NCBI GenBank assembly: GCA_014529385.2
Contig: CM043950.1
Location: 81,666,843 to 81,730,842, forward strand
Reading direction: 5' to 3'
DNA: 64,000 nucleotides
Origin: Adiantum capillus-veneris
Lineage: Eukaryota; Streptophyta; Polypodiopsida; Polypodiales; Pteridaceae
Positions 1-10,739 of this stretch are shown piece by piece. A program made the translations under genes and the position numbers. Every line of letters begins with the position of its first letter. Positions within the stretch are counted from its first letter, which is position 1. Below the pieces are notes generated by a model, which saw nothing but the letters and a program-made list of their open reading frames with translations, was not told the DNA's origin and did not search any database.

Positions 1-2739
1 TCACCACCTCTTCCTTAACAATAAGGGGATTCTCCTTGTAGGTCGACAAATCAGCTAGGGTAGCCCTTGTACTATCTTCCACTAGAAAAGAGAACTCAAA
101 CTCTTGCAGCTCAATTACCCATTTCTTCACCACATTTGACATGTTAATACCATTAATTAACTGTGGCAAAAAGGCATAACTCGTCAAGAAAACAAAAGGC
201 CGTGGTAGCAAGTAATGACGAAATCGTCGACAAGCAAATATTACACTAGCCATCACTAGCTCTACTTCCGATAACTTTCTCTCCGCTACCAACTTCACTC
301 GGCTTGCACAATACACTGGCCTCATATAATGGCTTCCCTTCCCCTTTTGCAATAGCATGGCTCCAATGGCATCATCCCCTACTGATGGATTTACATAAAA
401 AACTTTCTCCCAATCAGGAGCCTGAATGGCTGACAACCCCCCTAACACCTCTTTCACCTCTTGAAACACTTCTTCACACTTGTCATCCCATTGCAATGGA
501 TCATGCTTTGCCACTTGTTGTAATGGATAAAGAAGCTGCGAAGACAATGGAATAAACCGTGCCATGTACTTCACTTTGTGTATAAAGGTTGCCAATTGCT
601 TCGTACTCATAGGTGATGGAAGAAGAATAATAGACTTCACCTTATCTGGATCAGCCTCAATGCCATTTTCTGACACCATATGGCCCAATAACTTCACCCT
701 TGGCTGTGCTAGATGACATTTCTTTGGATTTAGTTGTCCTCCACATTCATCATATCGAGCCAATACCATCTGCACTTCTCATGATGCTCAGCCCTACTGC
801 TATAGACACAGAAGTCATCCATAAAAGCCTTAACACAACTACCAATGAATGGTTCCAGCACCCAATTTGCTCTTTCTTGATAGAAAGATGGTCCATTTGA
901 CAACCCAAACGGCAACACTGTGTAGCAATAGCAGCCCCATGGCGTAATAAAAGTTGTCTTTGTGCGGTCTTTAAGAGCAATCTTCAATTGAAAATAGCCT
1001 GAAAAACCATCACACACACTGTACCTCTCATAACCTGCCACTGAATCCAAGATCTGATCGATGAATGGAAGAGGATATGGGTTCTTCTTAGTAGCTGCGT
1101 TTAAGGGCTTAAAATCTACACAAATCCTCCACTTCCCATCCTTCTTTGGACTGACTACTACTGGACTCACCCATTCTGTGGTCTCCACAGGGACTATGAA
1201 CCCTGCCTTCAATAACTTGTCCACCTCTACCCGCAAGGCTTCCATTTGCTCTTGACCCATCCTTCTTAGCCTTTGACGCACTGGCTTAGCACCTTCTTTC
1301 AGCTCTATATGCATCTCTTCACCCTTGAACCCTCTGATCTCTTCATATGAAGTAATGAACAAATCAGGAAAACTAGCCAGCATATGCAAAAATATATCCT
1401 TCTCCATAGCGGAGAGGTCTCCACTAATCATTTGCGTCATTAATTCCTGCTTTTTTGACAACTCAACCTTGGTTTGCATCAGCCCTTCAATCACTTCATA
1501 AGGTCCTTCACTTTCATCTTCAACTTCATTCGCAAATGCAACTAAACCACACTCCTGGATTTCTTTATCCATCAAAAGAAATGCAACATCAGCATCCTCA
1601 TCACTGCTGGTAGTGCTATCACTGTCCTCATCTGTCACCGTGGAAGAGTCTTCATCACTAGACTCATCCTCATCTTCATAAAGCTCCTCTAATCGTTTCC
1701 TTGTGTCCATATTATAAAGCTTCTTGGTACCTGTCTTTCCATAGAGGCTAATTGTACCATGTCGCCAATCTTGAACAGCTCCCACTGCACGTAACCATGG
1801 TCTGCCCAGTATAATAGGATATGCTCCCAACCCTGCTGGCATCACATGAAAATCAACCACTGCCTTTGCATCATATGCCTCCACTTCTAAGCTCTTTACA
1901 ACACCCAAGCATTTTACTTTTTGATGGTTTGCCAATCTGATCCGAAAACCTGACACCCCAGCCACTGTGAGACCCATCTTCTCAACGCATGAGTGTGTTA
2001 TGACGCATATTTGGGCTCCGCCATCCACATAACCTTGTCCCAAATTTTTCCTTTTATGCCACACATCTACTATTGGACAAATGTCTGGTAGCTCGTCCAT
2101 TGCCAACACCTTCACTGAACCTCTCTCTGGCTCTTTCTCCATTGGGTTAACCATCCTCTTCCACTGTCGCTTTAGCTTAGGCACCATCTCTATAAGCTGC
2201 CCAAAAGTAACATCTGCCTTCCTGCTCGTCAGATCCTCCTTCAAGTCATAGCTTAATTGCCCATCCCCTAGTGGAAAATCTGAAACATGAAACTTTCGAC
2301 GAGCTCTCCTTTTCCTCTTGGCCTTGACATCCTCGCCTTCATGGCTCTTTCCTTTCTTCTTACTAGGACCTGGGGCACTTCTTCCTTCCTTATCCTCTGT
2401 GGTCCTCTTCCCAATAGGCATCACTAATGTATCCTCTAGCTTTGATGCCTTCTCCAAGGTGACTACACTTAGCACTTTTGTCTTTCCCTTTTCCTCCTGG
2501 GTCAGTCCACTGGTTCCTTCGTCTCCCTTAATTTCGATGCCATAATCATTTGACCTAGTTAGCACCTGTCTTGGCAATGGATACATGTCTCCCCCCATCC
2601 TTGGTGGCTTATCACATTGCGGGCTGATGTGACCCAACTCTCCACAATTATAACATGTGGGCGTCTGCCTCCAAAACCTACTATTACTTTGTCCAACACC
2701 ATTCCTAGGTCCTTTCTTCACCTCCTGGCTGATTTGCAA
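1..2739 (-). pseudogene. Ty3/gypsy pol of element A (zinc knuckle, protease, RT, RNase H), partial
   Basis: Polyprotein of a Ty3/gypsy element that would copy element RNA to DNA. The main open frame (669 codons from 2739) starts with a CX2CX4HX4C zinc knuckle (Cys29, Cys32, His37, Cys42), then a Lys/Arg-rich linker. A protease-like segment around residue 238 reads VDGGAQICV, so the usual D-S/T-G active site is D-G-G. The reverse transcriptase starts near residue 490 and has the catalytic FMDD about residue 642. The frame breaks near 778; the next frame continues in step with family expectations (GGQLNPKKCHLAQ, then an RNase H-like region) to the window edge. In the RNase H segment the first catalytic Asp position appears as Asn (FYVNPSVGDDAIGA). 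Domain identity is secure; activity is unlikely. Confidence 0.85.
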
Positions 2740-3520
2740 ACCGCCCTCGACCTCGATTATTTCCCACTTGACCTAGCATGTTTAGGCTGAGATTCTTCAT
2801 CAAATCAACCACTTGCCTCATGTCTTGCCTTAGGCCATCATCTTGCACTGCTGTAGTGACCACTGCTGGCATAACCTGAGTAGTAACAGGAACCACTGGT
2901 TCATGATGAACCCCTGACATGCGCCCTTGTAAAGACTCTATAGGCTGAAATTCAGACCTCATTGGCAAAGACTCCACCCCTAACTGGCTCATTTTCCTCA
3001 GCTTCCACTCTTTGTTCCTTGCTACCTCTAGTGCATCTTCATATGTCCTAGGCTTCTTTAGCTCTACTCTCCAACGTATATTCTCCCAAAGACCAGCCAA
3101 GAACCTGTCCTTCTTCATCATGTCAGGCGGGGGTACCTGTGGTGCTAAAGCCTTGCACATTCGCTCCCATGCCAATGAAAACTTACGTATGTACGCATCT
3201 ACTGGCTCACCTTCCTTTTGCACCAAAGCCTGTACTTCTTGCCACACTTTGTCAGGATCTTCTATCTTCACAAACTCCACTTCCAATCCATGCCTTAGAT
3301 TGTCCCAACTCAATCTTATAGGTGGATCAGCCATACGCAACTCCTCTTCAAATGCTTTGGACCAAGCTCGTGCATCACTCTTCAAACAAATTTGGAGAAG
3401 GCGTAACATTTGCGTAGGGTCATGAATCTGGTTGCTAATGCAGGCAACCTCCATCTTTTCCAAAAATTCTTCCACATCTTCATCACTTCTTCCATGAAAC
3501 TCGGGATAAGAGAAAGCCAT
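2705..3520 (-). CDS. Ty3/gypsy gag (capsid) of element A
   Basis: Capsid-type Gag. The ATG at 3520 gives MAFSYPEFHGRSDEDVEEFL, a typical Retrotrans_gag start; an upstream in-frame ATG at 3577 exists but adds an atypical 19-residue leader. The body (about residues 1-190) has the family pattern of a tryptophan near DNLRHGLEVEF, then QKEGEPVDAYIRKF and FLAGLWENIRWRV. The zinc knuckle that normally ends Gag is not in this frame: it opens the overlapping frame that begins at 2739. The 35-base overlap therefore splits Gag itself, which suggests an indel rather than a programmed gag-pol shift. Confidence 0.75.
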   Translation of the reverse strand: MAFSYPEFHGRSDEDVEEFLEKMEVACISNQIHDPTQMLRLLQICLKSDARAWSKAFEEELRMADPPIRLSWDNLRHGLEVEFVKIEDPDKVWQEVQALVQKEGEPVDAYIRKFSLAWERMCKALAPQVPPPDMMKKDRFLAGLWENIRWRVELKKPRTYEDALEVARNKEWKLRKMSQLGVESLPMRSEFQPIESLQGRMSGVHHEPVVPVTTQVMPAVVTTAVQDDGLRQDMRQVVDLMKNLSLNMLGQVGNNRGRGRFANQPGGEERT

Positions 3521-4559
3521 GGCTACCCAAATTATGATGCTTTGAGAACCCCTTCGAACACACGTGCAAGAACCCAAAACTTTTCACTTCCCAATCCCCA
3601 GAAACTTCAATGGAGCTCAACTTTAGATAAGGACAAACACATGCACATCAAATGAGTTTTCATAGTTGATCATCGGAATGACAACAGGCAAAGGACATTC
3701 CATGATCTCTCTCAATCTTCTTGGCCCAAACATAAAGACTATGCGCTGCTGGAAAAAGATCTTCCTGGACACATGAACATTAATCTGAATTCTTTGAGTT
3801 AAATGAAAAGGAGTGAACTGAGGGCCATTTTGATCATCCATTAAAGCCAACCATGAAGCTCCCAAGAAGGCACACCTGACTCAACCTCTGATTTTGCCAA
3901 AATTTCAGCAGCATAACAGCATAAATGGCTCAAAATACCAAAAAACCAGCCATCATAACTTGGAAAAATTTCGACAGAGTTTCCCCAGAAGTAGAGCAGT
4001 AGGAACCCAAAATATAGACTGTCTATGTATGCATAAACTGTCAACAATAGAACCCGAGCATCAAGTAGGACTCACTAGTACATAGCCTATGGCGAGGTCA
4101 CGAAAAGGGTGCTCCAGCTACCTGTATCACCGAAAGGATCTCCACATTTGAGAATCCCCCAGCTCAATAAAAACCTCACGCTATCGACCCTCACACGAAA
4201 GCTAATGCAAATCGCGTATAGTCAAGTCTCAGAAATGACTATCTTCCAGACCAAGTCTCAGAAATGGCTGGGACTGCCAAATAAAACCATAGTGGCTCCA
4301 CAAATGCGTACAATGGCAGTTTCCACAAGTAACGTACAATCCAACAGACAATGCGCTCAAATAGGCGCCAAGTGATGACATCACAACAACTGCAAGTGAC
4401 ATCACTGTACTCCAGCTACCTGTACCTGTGTGAATCACCTGTACCTGTCCCTGTCCCTGTTCCTGTAACCTGTAACCTGTAACCTGTAATCTGCAACCTG
4501 CAACCTGTAATCCCAAAGCTCGAAGCTCGAAGCTCGAAGCAGAAGGTACTCGAAGAAGA
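3521..4559 (-). other. 5' leader of element A, non-coding
   Basis: About 1 kb between the primer site and gag. I see no supported gene here. Reading frames across it are short or run through simple repeats. It holds the CCTGTAAC-type repeat block listed separately. Confidence 0.5.
4417..4542. repeat. Short tandem repeats of CTGTACC/CTGTAAC and AGCTCGA
   Basis: Roughly 15 imperfect copies of a 6-7 base unit (CCTGTACC, CCTGTCC, CCTGTAAC, CCTGCAAC), then four direct copies of AGCTCGA. They lie in the leader of element A just inside the primer site. Such slippage-prone blocks are common in retrotransposon leaders. Confidence 0.8.
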
Positions 4560-4577
4560 TCCTCCGTGGGGGCGCCA
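4560..4577 (-). promoter_or_regulatory. Probable tRNA primer-binding site of element A
   Basis: The minus strand reads TGGCGCCCCCACGGAGG at the inner edge of the LTR. It begins with the TGGCGCC core seen in many plant Ty3/gypsy primer sites. It sits a few bases from a CA-ending LTR edge and 1 kb upstream of gag, as expected. Which tRNA is used is not clear. Confidence 0.55.
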
Positions 4578-4583
4578 AAAGAA

Positions 4584-4758
4584 TGTGAGCGGGATGAAAA
4601 CACACACAGCGCCTCTATAACGACCCGACACACACTCTTGGGAAGATACACACACACACTATGGGGCACCACTCGGCTTAGACAACACACCTGGCCGAGA
4701 CAGGGAACACACCTCTGGAGTGAGAGGAGAGAGACTATCCACTTGCCCACTCCACACA

Positions 4759-4800
<42 letters not shown>

Positions 4801-5620
4801 CTCAGCTCAAAAGAGGAGAACTTCTAATGTTTAGATACAAATGAGCTTGGGCCAACACCAATGGGGCAAACAGCTCACACAATATGGGTAAAATAAGCCA
4901 GATACATTCACAAACTGGAGCAGAAACTTCGCTCATAGGAGAAACTTACACAGAAAAACAGCAGGAAAAGAGTGAGGAATTTGGCAAAATGGACAGCGCC
5001 ATCGCGTCCGGAACGGCCCAAAACCCCAGTCTACAATGTCAAAGTGCTCAAATCCGACCTCGGATGAGCAGTTTAGGGCCAAAAAGGCTCCAAAATGGGC
5101 AAAAACACACCTGCGGCTGTTCCTCCTCTCTTCTCCACGTTTTTTCTGGTCTTCTCTCATTTTTTTCAGTTCCCACACTTAGCTTTATTAGTTGGGCACC
5201 CTTGGCCTTTTAGATGACCTCAAACGGACCCCGAACAGGCCAAAAACTGACCTCGCAGTGCATAGTTGTCACCTTTTTGCATCATTCGCACACCTGGCAC
5301 TCAGCTTTTTTCCAATAATGCATCTCGCCACCACGTGAAGTGGCCCCAAAAAATGGTCCTCATGATGACCTTTCTGCATAATTCTCACAAGCAAACACCC
5401 ACGTTGTGTCTGTCCTCATCTGCGTGCAAATATTGACCTCGTTCGCCCTCCTGACGCCACTAGATGCCATCTGACGCACCTGCTGACCTCACGTCGTCGG
5501 CCCGCGGATAGCTTCCTCGAGAAGTTTTATGCGCTACCAACTCCTCCTTATTGTAGAAAAACACAATGGTACTAGTAATAGTGAAAATCGATGCACTATG
5601 TACACCCTGTCCTACCTGTA
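4584..5620 (-). repeat. 5' LTR of element A, outer end approximate
   Basis: In plus-strand view the segment begins TGTGAGCGGG next to the primer site. The other end cannot be fixed because the partner LTR is outside the window; candidates are TGTACATAG or TGTGTACAGG (minus strand) between 5,580 and 5,660. A (CA)n microsatellite lies inside. No protein is supported here. Confidence 0.45.
4753..4796. repeat. (CA)n microsatellite
   Basis: An almost pure CA run inside the element A LTR. Frames translating it as Thr-His or Val-Cys repeats are artefacts. Confidence 0.95.
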
Positions 5621-6941
5621 CACATGTGGGCCCCACGTAACCACCTGGCTCTGGAAAATGGGCAATTCTTTATTTGATGCACCATGCATTTGTATGTACA
5701 TATGCGCAATCCCTTGCTCCAAAAAACTCCTGACAACGTCAAAGCTTGATTTTCGATGGAGGAGATTTTGGCTTTGAACAGATTTCTGGGCTCACTCGGG
5801 TAATATCCTTTAGCTTTAGAGAGGATGGGACTATAATAAATTATGTTCTCTAAAATGAACCATCCTTTTTTATTTGTCTCTAGATGCACTTCTATGAGTT
5901 GGTATGTGGGTTGTTCAAACACTGTTTGATCCTTTTTGTACAGTTGCCCTTTTTGGTCTACATAGTGTGCATATGAATTATGTGTGTCATACAAAGCTAA
6001 CATCATTCGCTTTGATGTGTCGCTTAGACTCGTAAATGATTGCACACTTGTGGCAATGGATGGGGAATCATTTGCAAACCTAACAGTCTTTTCAATATTC
6101 GGTGATATCTGGACACCTTGACCAAATTCATGTAAGAATTTGTTGTTCAAAGAATCAATTTTAAGCTTTGTAGGTGCCTGTGCATCTTTATACTGATCTT
6201 GAACTTGCAGTGCTTTTACTGGTGCTTCTAATGGTAATGCAAATTCATCTGATTGAATTAAAAGTGACGCGTTAAGTGCACTTACATCGGTCTACCTTTT
6301 CATCCATAATCTAAGCAATACGCCATGACTGGTGGTATTTCATTTGGTTCTGTCATGTCAAGCTCTTGCTGAGAAGTTTTTGCTTCTATGTTGGCTAAGT
6401 TATCGGCATCTGCTTTTAGAACACTAAGCATCAAGTTGTAGAATGCTCCATCTTGACCTTTGTACCGTCTTTGTCTTGGTTGTTCAATTAGATTGGCTTC
6501 TATTGGTTGATATGTTGGATCTTCCATTTTTGGTTCTCGACTATAGATCTGACCACTATAATCCATGTACAATGACCCTGATTGCATATGCACCGACTCT
6601 ATGTTTTGCTGGCTTGTGTAGATTTTTGGATAGCCACTTGGGTTGACTTTCTGAACTTCTATCTGCACTTCATCTTCGAGCTTGCAATAGCTGGCTCCAC
6701 TGAAGTCTCTGAACATTTGAGAGTTCTCTAAATCTGGCTTTACTCTGATCAATAGGATTTTGGCTCCTATGTTGCTTTTGTTTCTCATAAGGTATCTATG
6801 GCCTTTTGAATCTGCATATCAGACTTTATCTCCATTATAGCCATATAGTTGTAAAATTTGGTATGTTGCACTTGTACCTATGTTGCCACTGCTACTAGCT
6901 TGTCCTGTTGTACTTGAACTCTCAGCTCGATTTGAACCCAT
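5596..6941 (-). pseudogene. Broken gene of unknown family with three related YxDxxGxxY modules
   Basis: The minus strand carries one coding frame from the ATG at 6941, interrupted by a TGA at 6819-6821 (codon 41) and a frame change near 6,295; together about 440 codons. I do not recognise the family. Three segments resemble each other: YQILQLYGYNGDKV-stop-YADSKGHRYL, SGSLYMDYSGQIYSREP with PTYQPIEANL, and ALYDTHNSYAHYVDQKGQLY with QPTYQLIEVHL. The shared core is Y-x-D-x-x-G-x-x-Y followed 10-15 residues later by PTYQxIExxL. The Ser/Thr/Gly-rich start looks disordered, and no signal peptide or membrane segment is seen. The last 35 residues probably run into neighbouring repeat sequence. The TGA is explained by CGA to TGA. 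It could be a host gene or cargo of an element. Confidence 0.5.
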
Positions 6942-7033
6942 GTTGGCTCAATCTACAAAAATTGTCTCCTAGCAGATTCTAGTATTGATTAGCAAAATTT
7001 ATCCTGCTGGATTTTTATTAAACTACTTTAGCC

Positions 7034-7103
7034 AAAGCACTGTTGTAGTAGACTACTCTTAGAAACACAAAGCACTGTTGTAATAGACTACTCTTAGAAA
7101 CAC
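7034..7103. repeat. Two tandem copies of a 35-base unit
   Basis: AAAGCACTGTTGTAGTAGAC is followed 35 bases later by the same sequence with one G-to-A change. It lies just upstream of the broken gene at 5.6-6.9 kb. No gene is seen from 6,942 to 7,590 otherwise. Confidence 0.9.
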
Positions 7104-7194
7104 AAAAGTTGATTAACTCTAGCTCGACAATGTTATAATTGATATGGGCCTTGAATAGCATAATCTGCAATCCAATGCATTAGGAGAAATATGG

Positions 7195-7265
7195 ACTTTG
7201 CATGGGCCTTATAAGGAATCCTAATTTTTAGGGATTAAAGCTAATGTTGTGTAGGGTTAAGGGGA
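7195..7265. repeat. Dispersed repeat, related in inverted orientation to 20,830-20,900
   Basis: GGATTAAAGCTA with flanking AGGAATCCTAATTTTTA matches the reverse complement of the segment around 20,850-20,890. Both copies border long polypyrimidine tracts. They look like ends of one repeat family, superfamily unknown. Confidence 0.5.
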
Positions 7266-7589
7266 CAAGGGCATTCAAGAAGCTAGTTTTGAGTAGACTT
7301 TTCTAGCCTTTTTTTTAGACACATGTAAGATGTGGACCTAAGAGGTCACTTTCTCTCTCTAGCTTTTGGAAAGTGAAGGGAGTAAAGGGGTGTGGTCACA
7401 TGAGCAAAAACGTGGGTCACTAAGAGCCAAAATTTGACTTTTTTTCAAAAAAGTTTTTTTTACTTAGTTTTTACTTAAAACTCCCTCCCAACATATATAC
7501 ACATCAAAAATCATTTTTTGACATTTTTTAAAACCTACAAACACTAAAAGTCCACTTTTTCAAAAAAAAAATCCCCCCCAAAAAAAAAA

Positions 7590-7815
7590 CCTTTGTTCTC
7601 TCCTCCTCCTTCCTCCTCTCCTCCTCTCTCTCCCTCCCTACCCCCTTCTCTCCTCCTCTCCCCTCTCTCTCCTCTCCCCCCTCTGCCCCCTTCTCTCCTC
7701 CCATGTTCCTCTCCTCTCCCTCCCTACCCCCTTCTCTCCTCCTCCTCCCCTCTCTCTCCCTCTTGCCCTCTGCCCCCTTCTCTCCTCCCATGTTCCTCCG
7801 TCTCCCTCCACCTTC
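7590..7815. repeat. Polypyrimidine minisatellite (C/T only)
   Basis: More than 200 bases of nearly pure C and T on the plus strand, with recurring blocks such as CCCCCTTCTCTCCTCC and two copies of CTCCTCCCATGTTCCTC about 100 bases apart. Open frames through it on both strands (Ser/Pro-rich or Glu/Arg-rich) reflect the lack of stops in such sequence. No gene is supported. Confidence 0.85.
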
Positions 7816-8261
7816 TTTCTTTTCATTCTTTGCTTCCTCACGCAACAATTGCCATGGTGCTCACGGACTTCACAAATCGTATGCCTCCACCACCATGTAC
7901 TCCGCACAACAAAAGTGTATATATTGCTTGTCCGCAGTGTTTGCACCGAAGGCCGCACGTGAGGGTGAGCAGAGGTCATCCCAAGATCGTCATACAGTCG
8001 GTGAGACGAATGTGTATGGTTCTTCAATATCTTGGGAGGGGAGAAGTAGGCTTGTTAGGCTATTGCAATTGGTTGTGTATGGGTGCGGGTGCTTCTTTGC
8101 ATTCGTGGATGCACGAATGTCAAGCTCTTCAGCTCAAAACAGTGGCATTACAAGAAACAGTGGGTGCGAGGTCAAGTGTCACCACTTTTCCTCTAAAACA
8201 GCATTCTTTGTTACATCTTGCAGGTAGGTGCTTCAAATCCATCCTTATTAGAGGTGGGTAA

Positions 8262-9611
8262 TCTCATCCTAATGCAAGAATGGCTCAAGGAACTAGCATA
8301 ACATGAAGCTTTTACGGTGGCACAAAGCTCTCCTCAAGCAATGTGGCTCCCACTACACCAAAAATCACTATGCTAACATGGAGAGATCCCTAGTAGGACA
8401 ATACGACAACTTTTCATCAGCAGCACACCCTTTCCTAACATGAGGGCACCCCCACCAGAGATATTTTTATATGATAGGTCACCCCATGAGCATACCATGT
8501 CATGGAATGGATGTAAGAACTATGACTGCACTACCCCTTGGAAGTTGTTCACGAATGTATGTTTATCAAAGTTAATGAGAAGAAGTTTGGACTTTTTTGT
8601 TTGTTGATGTGTAAGAGCACTCTTGGTCTACCATATTTTAGATTATTTGATAAGTTAAATAAGATTTGTAGTCATTTAAAGTGTCATTTTTTTTTGGTAA
8701 GATTGTACATGAGAAGACATGATAAAGTACAAGAGATCTTGACGGAATAAACCTCGATGAGATTCCCACCATGCACTTGTGACACCATACCTCTCCTTGA
8801 ACCCTTTGATTTCTATCGTTGTGGGGAGTCCAATGGGGGGCTATTTTCAAATTTTTAGCATAACTTTTTTTTGAAGGAAATTTTGGTTATTCTAAAGTTT
8901 ATACATAGTCTAGGAGTTCATTCTGATTGTTTTTCTTTAGTTTCAAATTTTGACCGAGTACACTCCTTGGAAACCACTTTTGAAGGTGTTAGGGCGAGAT
9001 TTTGGGAAAGTTTTGTATGTAGGAAATACAGTCCTTAACACAATAAAAAACAATGGTTCTTTGAGTATTTTCAGATTCCATGGTTTTAATGCTCGTTGGA
9101 GCCCATAGATTAAGAAAAAAGTAAAAAATGTATGTTTTACATAATTTTTAAATAAATTGTCAACTTGCACGTTGATTTTTGGAGAATGCGAGCAAGATAT
9201 GATGTTTTCTCATCACATGATGGTCGAAGAACACGATGAGATGAACAAATTCATGTGAGACAAGCCCAGACAGATTCGGAGCCGATTGAAATCTAGAAGC
9301 TATTGAAAACAACCGAAAAGTTCAACACTTTTTTTTAAAAAAAAAAAAAACTTAACACTTGAATCATGGCCATGCATCAAAAATATGCTCACACGATGAA
9401 GGAGGTGCTTCAAAGCTATGGAAATCAGTATAAAATGCAAGCAATAGCGTTGGAGGCTATTCAAGAAGTTGTAGAGGCTCACATCATTTCAGATGACTTT
9501 GCAATGACAAAATGATTAAGAGTTGTGTCTACTGTCTCCATAGTGATTTGGCTTTTCGGTTTATCCATGTGTTTTAAGTTAAGTGGTTTTGGCCATAAAG
9601 AGTTAACTTTA
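8262..9611. other. Non-coding stretch, nothing recognised
   Basis: AT-rich sequence with only short frames of no recognisable similarity. No RNA gene or transposon end was identified. Confidence 0.5.
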
Positions 9612-9809
9612 AATCAAATATTAACATTTTTGCCATCCTAAGGGGCAAACAAAGCTAGAAAATACAAAAAAAAGGGTGGCCACAAGGGCGCGCAGATGGC
9701 CCATCCAGCAATTTTGGATGGCTCATCTGCGCGCCCTTGTGGCCACCCTTTTTTTTTGCATTTTCTAGCTTTGTTTGCCCCTTAGGATAGCAAAAATGTT
9801 AATAGTTGA
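9612..9809. repeat. Hairpin 1: near-perfect palindrome of almost 200 bases
   Basis: The left arm starts ATCAAATATTAACATTTTTG and the right arm ends CAAAAATGTTAATAGTTGAT, its near complement. The arms match with few mismatches up to a loop of about 10 bases near 9,712. It is the longest hairpin of the array, since its AT-rich outer arms pair too. Confidence 0.9.
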
Positions 9810-9982
9810 TGAAACCAGATGTTATGTAGCAGGAGACTAGATTTTTATATATTGTCCAATGTGATTTGGCCTTTTGGTGCAGGGAACTAGTAAGTTGAGT
9901 TGAAAGAAGGCATAATGTGCTTGAAAAGTTAAATTTTACATTCATCTTACCTTTTCCAAGGTCCTGGAGTGCAACAATAGCC

Positions 9983-10090
9983 TAATTATGCAAAAAAAAG
10001 GATGGCCACAAGGGCGCGCAGATGGCCCATCCAACAGTTTTGGATGGCTCACCTACGCGCCCTTGTGGCCACCCTTTTTTATGCATTATA
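9983..10090. repeat. Hairpin 2 of the array
   Basis: The arms TATGCAAAAAAAAGGATGGC and GCCACCCTTTTTTATGCATTA pair around the same GC-rich core as hairpin 1, with several mismatches. The outer AT-rich arms of hairpin 1 are not palindromic here. Confidence 0.85.
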
Positions 10091-10303
10091 TGGCCTTGTC
10101 TGCCCCTTATAATAGCAAGAATGTTAATATTTGATGAAACCAGATGTTTATGCAGCATGAGACTAGATTTTTATACTGTCCAATGTGATTTGCCATTTTG
10201 GTATAAGGAACTAGTAAGTTGAGTTGAAGGAAGGCATAATGTGCTTGAAAAGTTCAATTTTAGGTTCATCTCATCTTTTCCAGGGTTTTGGAGTACACCA
10301 ATA

Positions 10304-10412
10304 GCCTAATTATGCAAAAAAAGGGTAGCCACAAGGGCCCACATATGGCCCATCCAGCAGTTTTGGATGTCTCACTACACGCCCTTGTGGCCACCCCTTT
10401 TTTTGCATTATA
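10304..10412. repeat. Hairpin 3 of the array, more diverged
   Basis: TATGCAAAAAAAGGGTAGCC pairs with GGCCACCCCTTTTTTTGCAT. The inner arms have drifted (CCCACATATGG against CTCACTACACG), so this looks like the oldest unit. Confidence 0.8.
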
Positions 10413-10524
10413 TGGCCTTGTCTGCACCCCAGGATACCAATTTTTTTTAGATTAAGTGAAAGCAAATCTTTATGCAACATGACATTACAAATTCCACTTC
10501 TTTTCACTCAGATGTAATTAGAGC

Positions 10525-10542
10525 TCCCCCCCCCCCCCCCCC
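10525..10542. repeat. Poly-C run of 18 bases
   Basis: An uninterrupted C run just beyond the hairpin array, one of several long G/C homopolymers in the window. Confidence 0.95.
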
Positions 10543-10739
10543 TTTCTTTGTGTTCAAAGGTCCGGAGCATTCACTATGTAAAATTTTCTTATATCACGTG
10601 CGTTCACTAGAATGGATTAAAAGTACCCCTTATAGGCCTTATCTACACATGTTTCTGCAACTTTACAAGAATATAAAATCCCTTCTGTTGAACACATGTG
10701 CTATGTTACATATACTTTAGTGAACTCCCCATGTCAACG

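Larger units (their letters stand above)
1..5620 (-). mobile_element. Ty3/gypsy LTR retrotransposon A, 3' part outside window
   Basis: On the minus strand the order is LTR, primer site, leader, gag, zinc knuckle, protease, reverse transcriptase, RNase H, which is the Ty3/gypsy order. Integrase and the second LTR would lie left of position 1. The right boundary is uncertain because only one LTR is visible: the LTR seems to begin (plus-strand view) with TG at 4584 and to end somewhere around 5,580-5,660. The element has frame breaks near 2,720 and 778 and looks inactive. It abuts a broken unknown gene on the same strand whose C-terminal end may have been lost to the insertion. Confidence 0.8.
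9612..10440. repeat. Tandem array of three ~325-base units, each with a long hairpin
   Basis: Landmarks recur at a constant spacing: GTTAATA(G/T)TTGATGAAACC at 9798 and 10123, and CTAATTATGCAAAA at 9982 and 10306. Each unit holds a hairpin with GC-rich inner arms (GGTGGCCACAAGGGCGCGCA and its complement) around the loop side GATGGCCCATCC...GGATGG. Spacers contain ACTAGTAAGTTGAGTTGAA and GGCATAATGTGCTTGAAAAG in both complete units. Unit three decays after 10,430. There is no coding potential; it may be an amplified foldback element or a hairpin-RNA locus. Confidence 0.85.

Noticed and set aside
2705-2739. Programmed gag-pol frameshift in element A
   Set aside because: The zinc knuckle, part of Gag, is on the far side, so an indel is the simpler reading.
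4229-4844. Frames of 80-190 codons with Val-Cys or Thr-His repeats
   Set aside because: They run through (CA)n and CTGTAAC repeats inside a retrotransposon leader and LTR.
7528-8261. Several overlapping frames of 100-220 codons on both strands
   Set aside because: They translate a C/T-only minisatellite into Ser/Pro or Glu/Arg repeats; absence of stops comes from composition.
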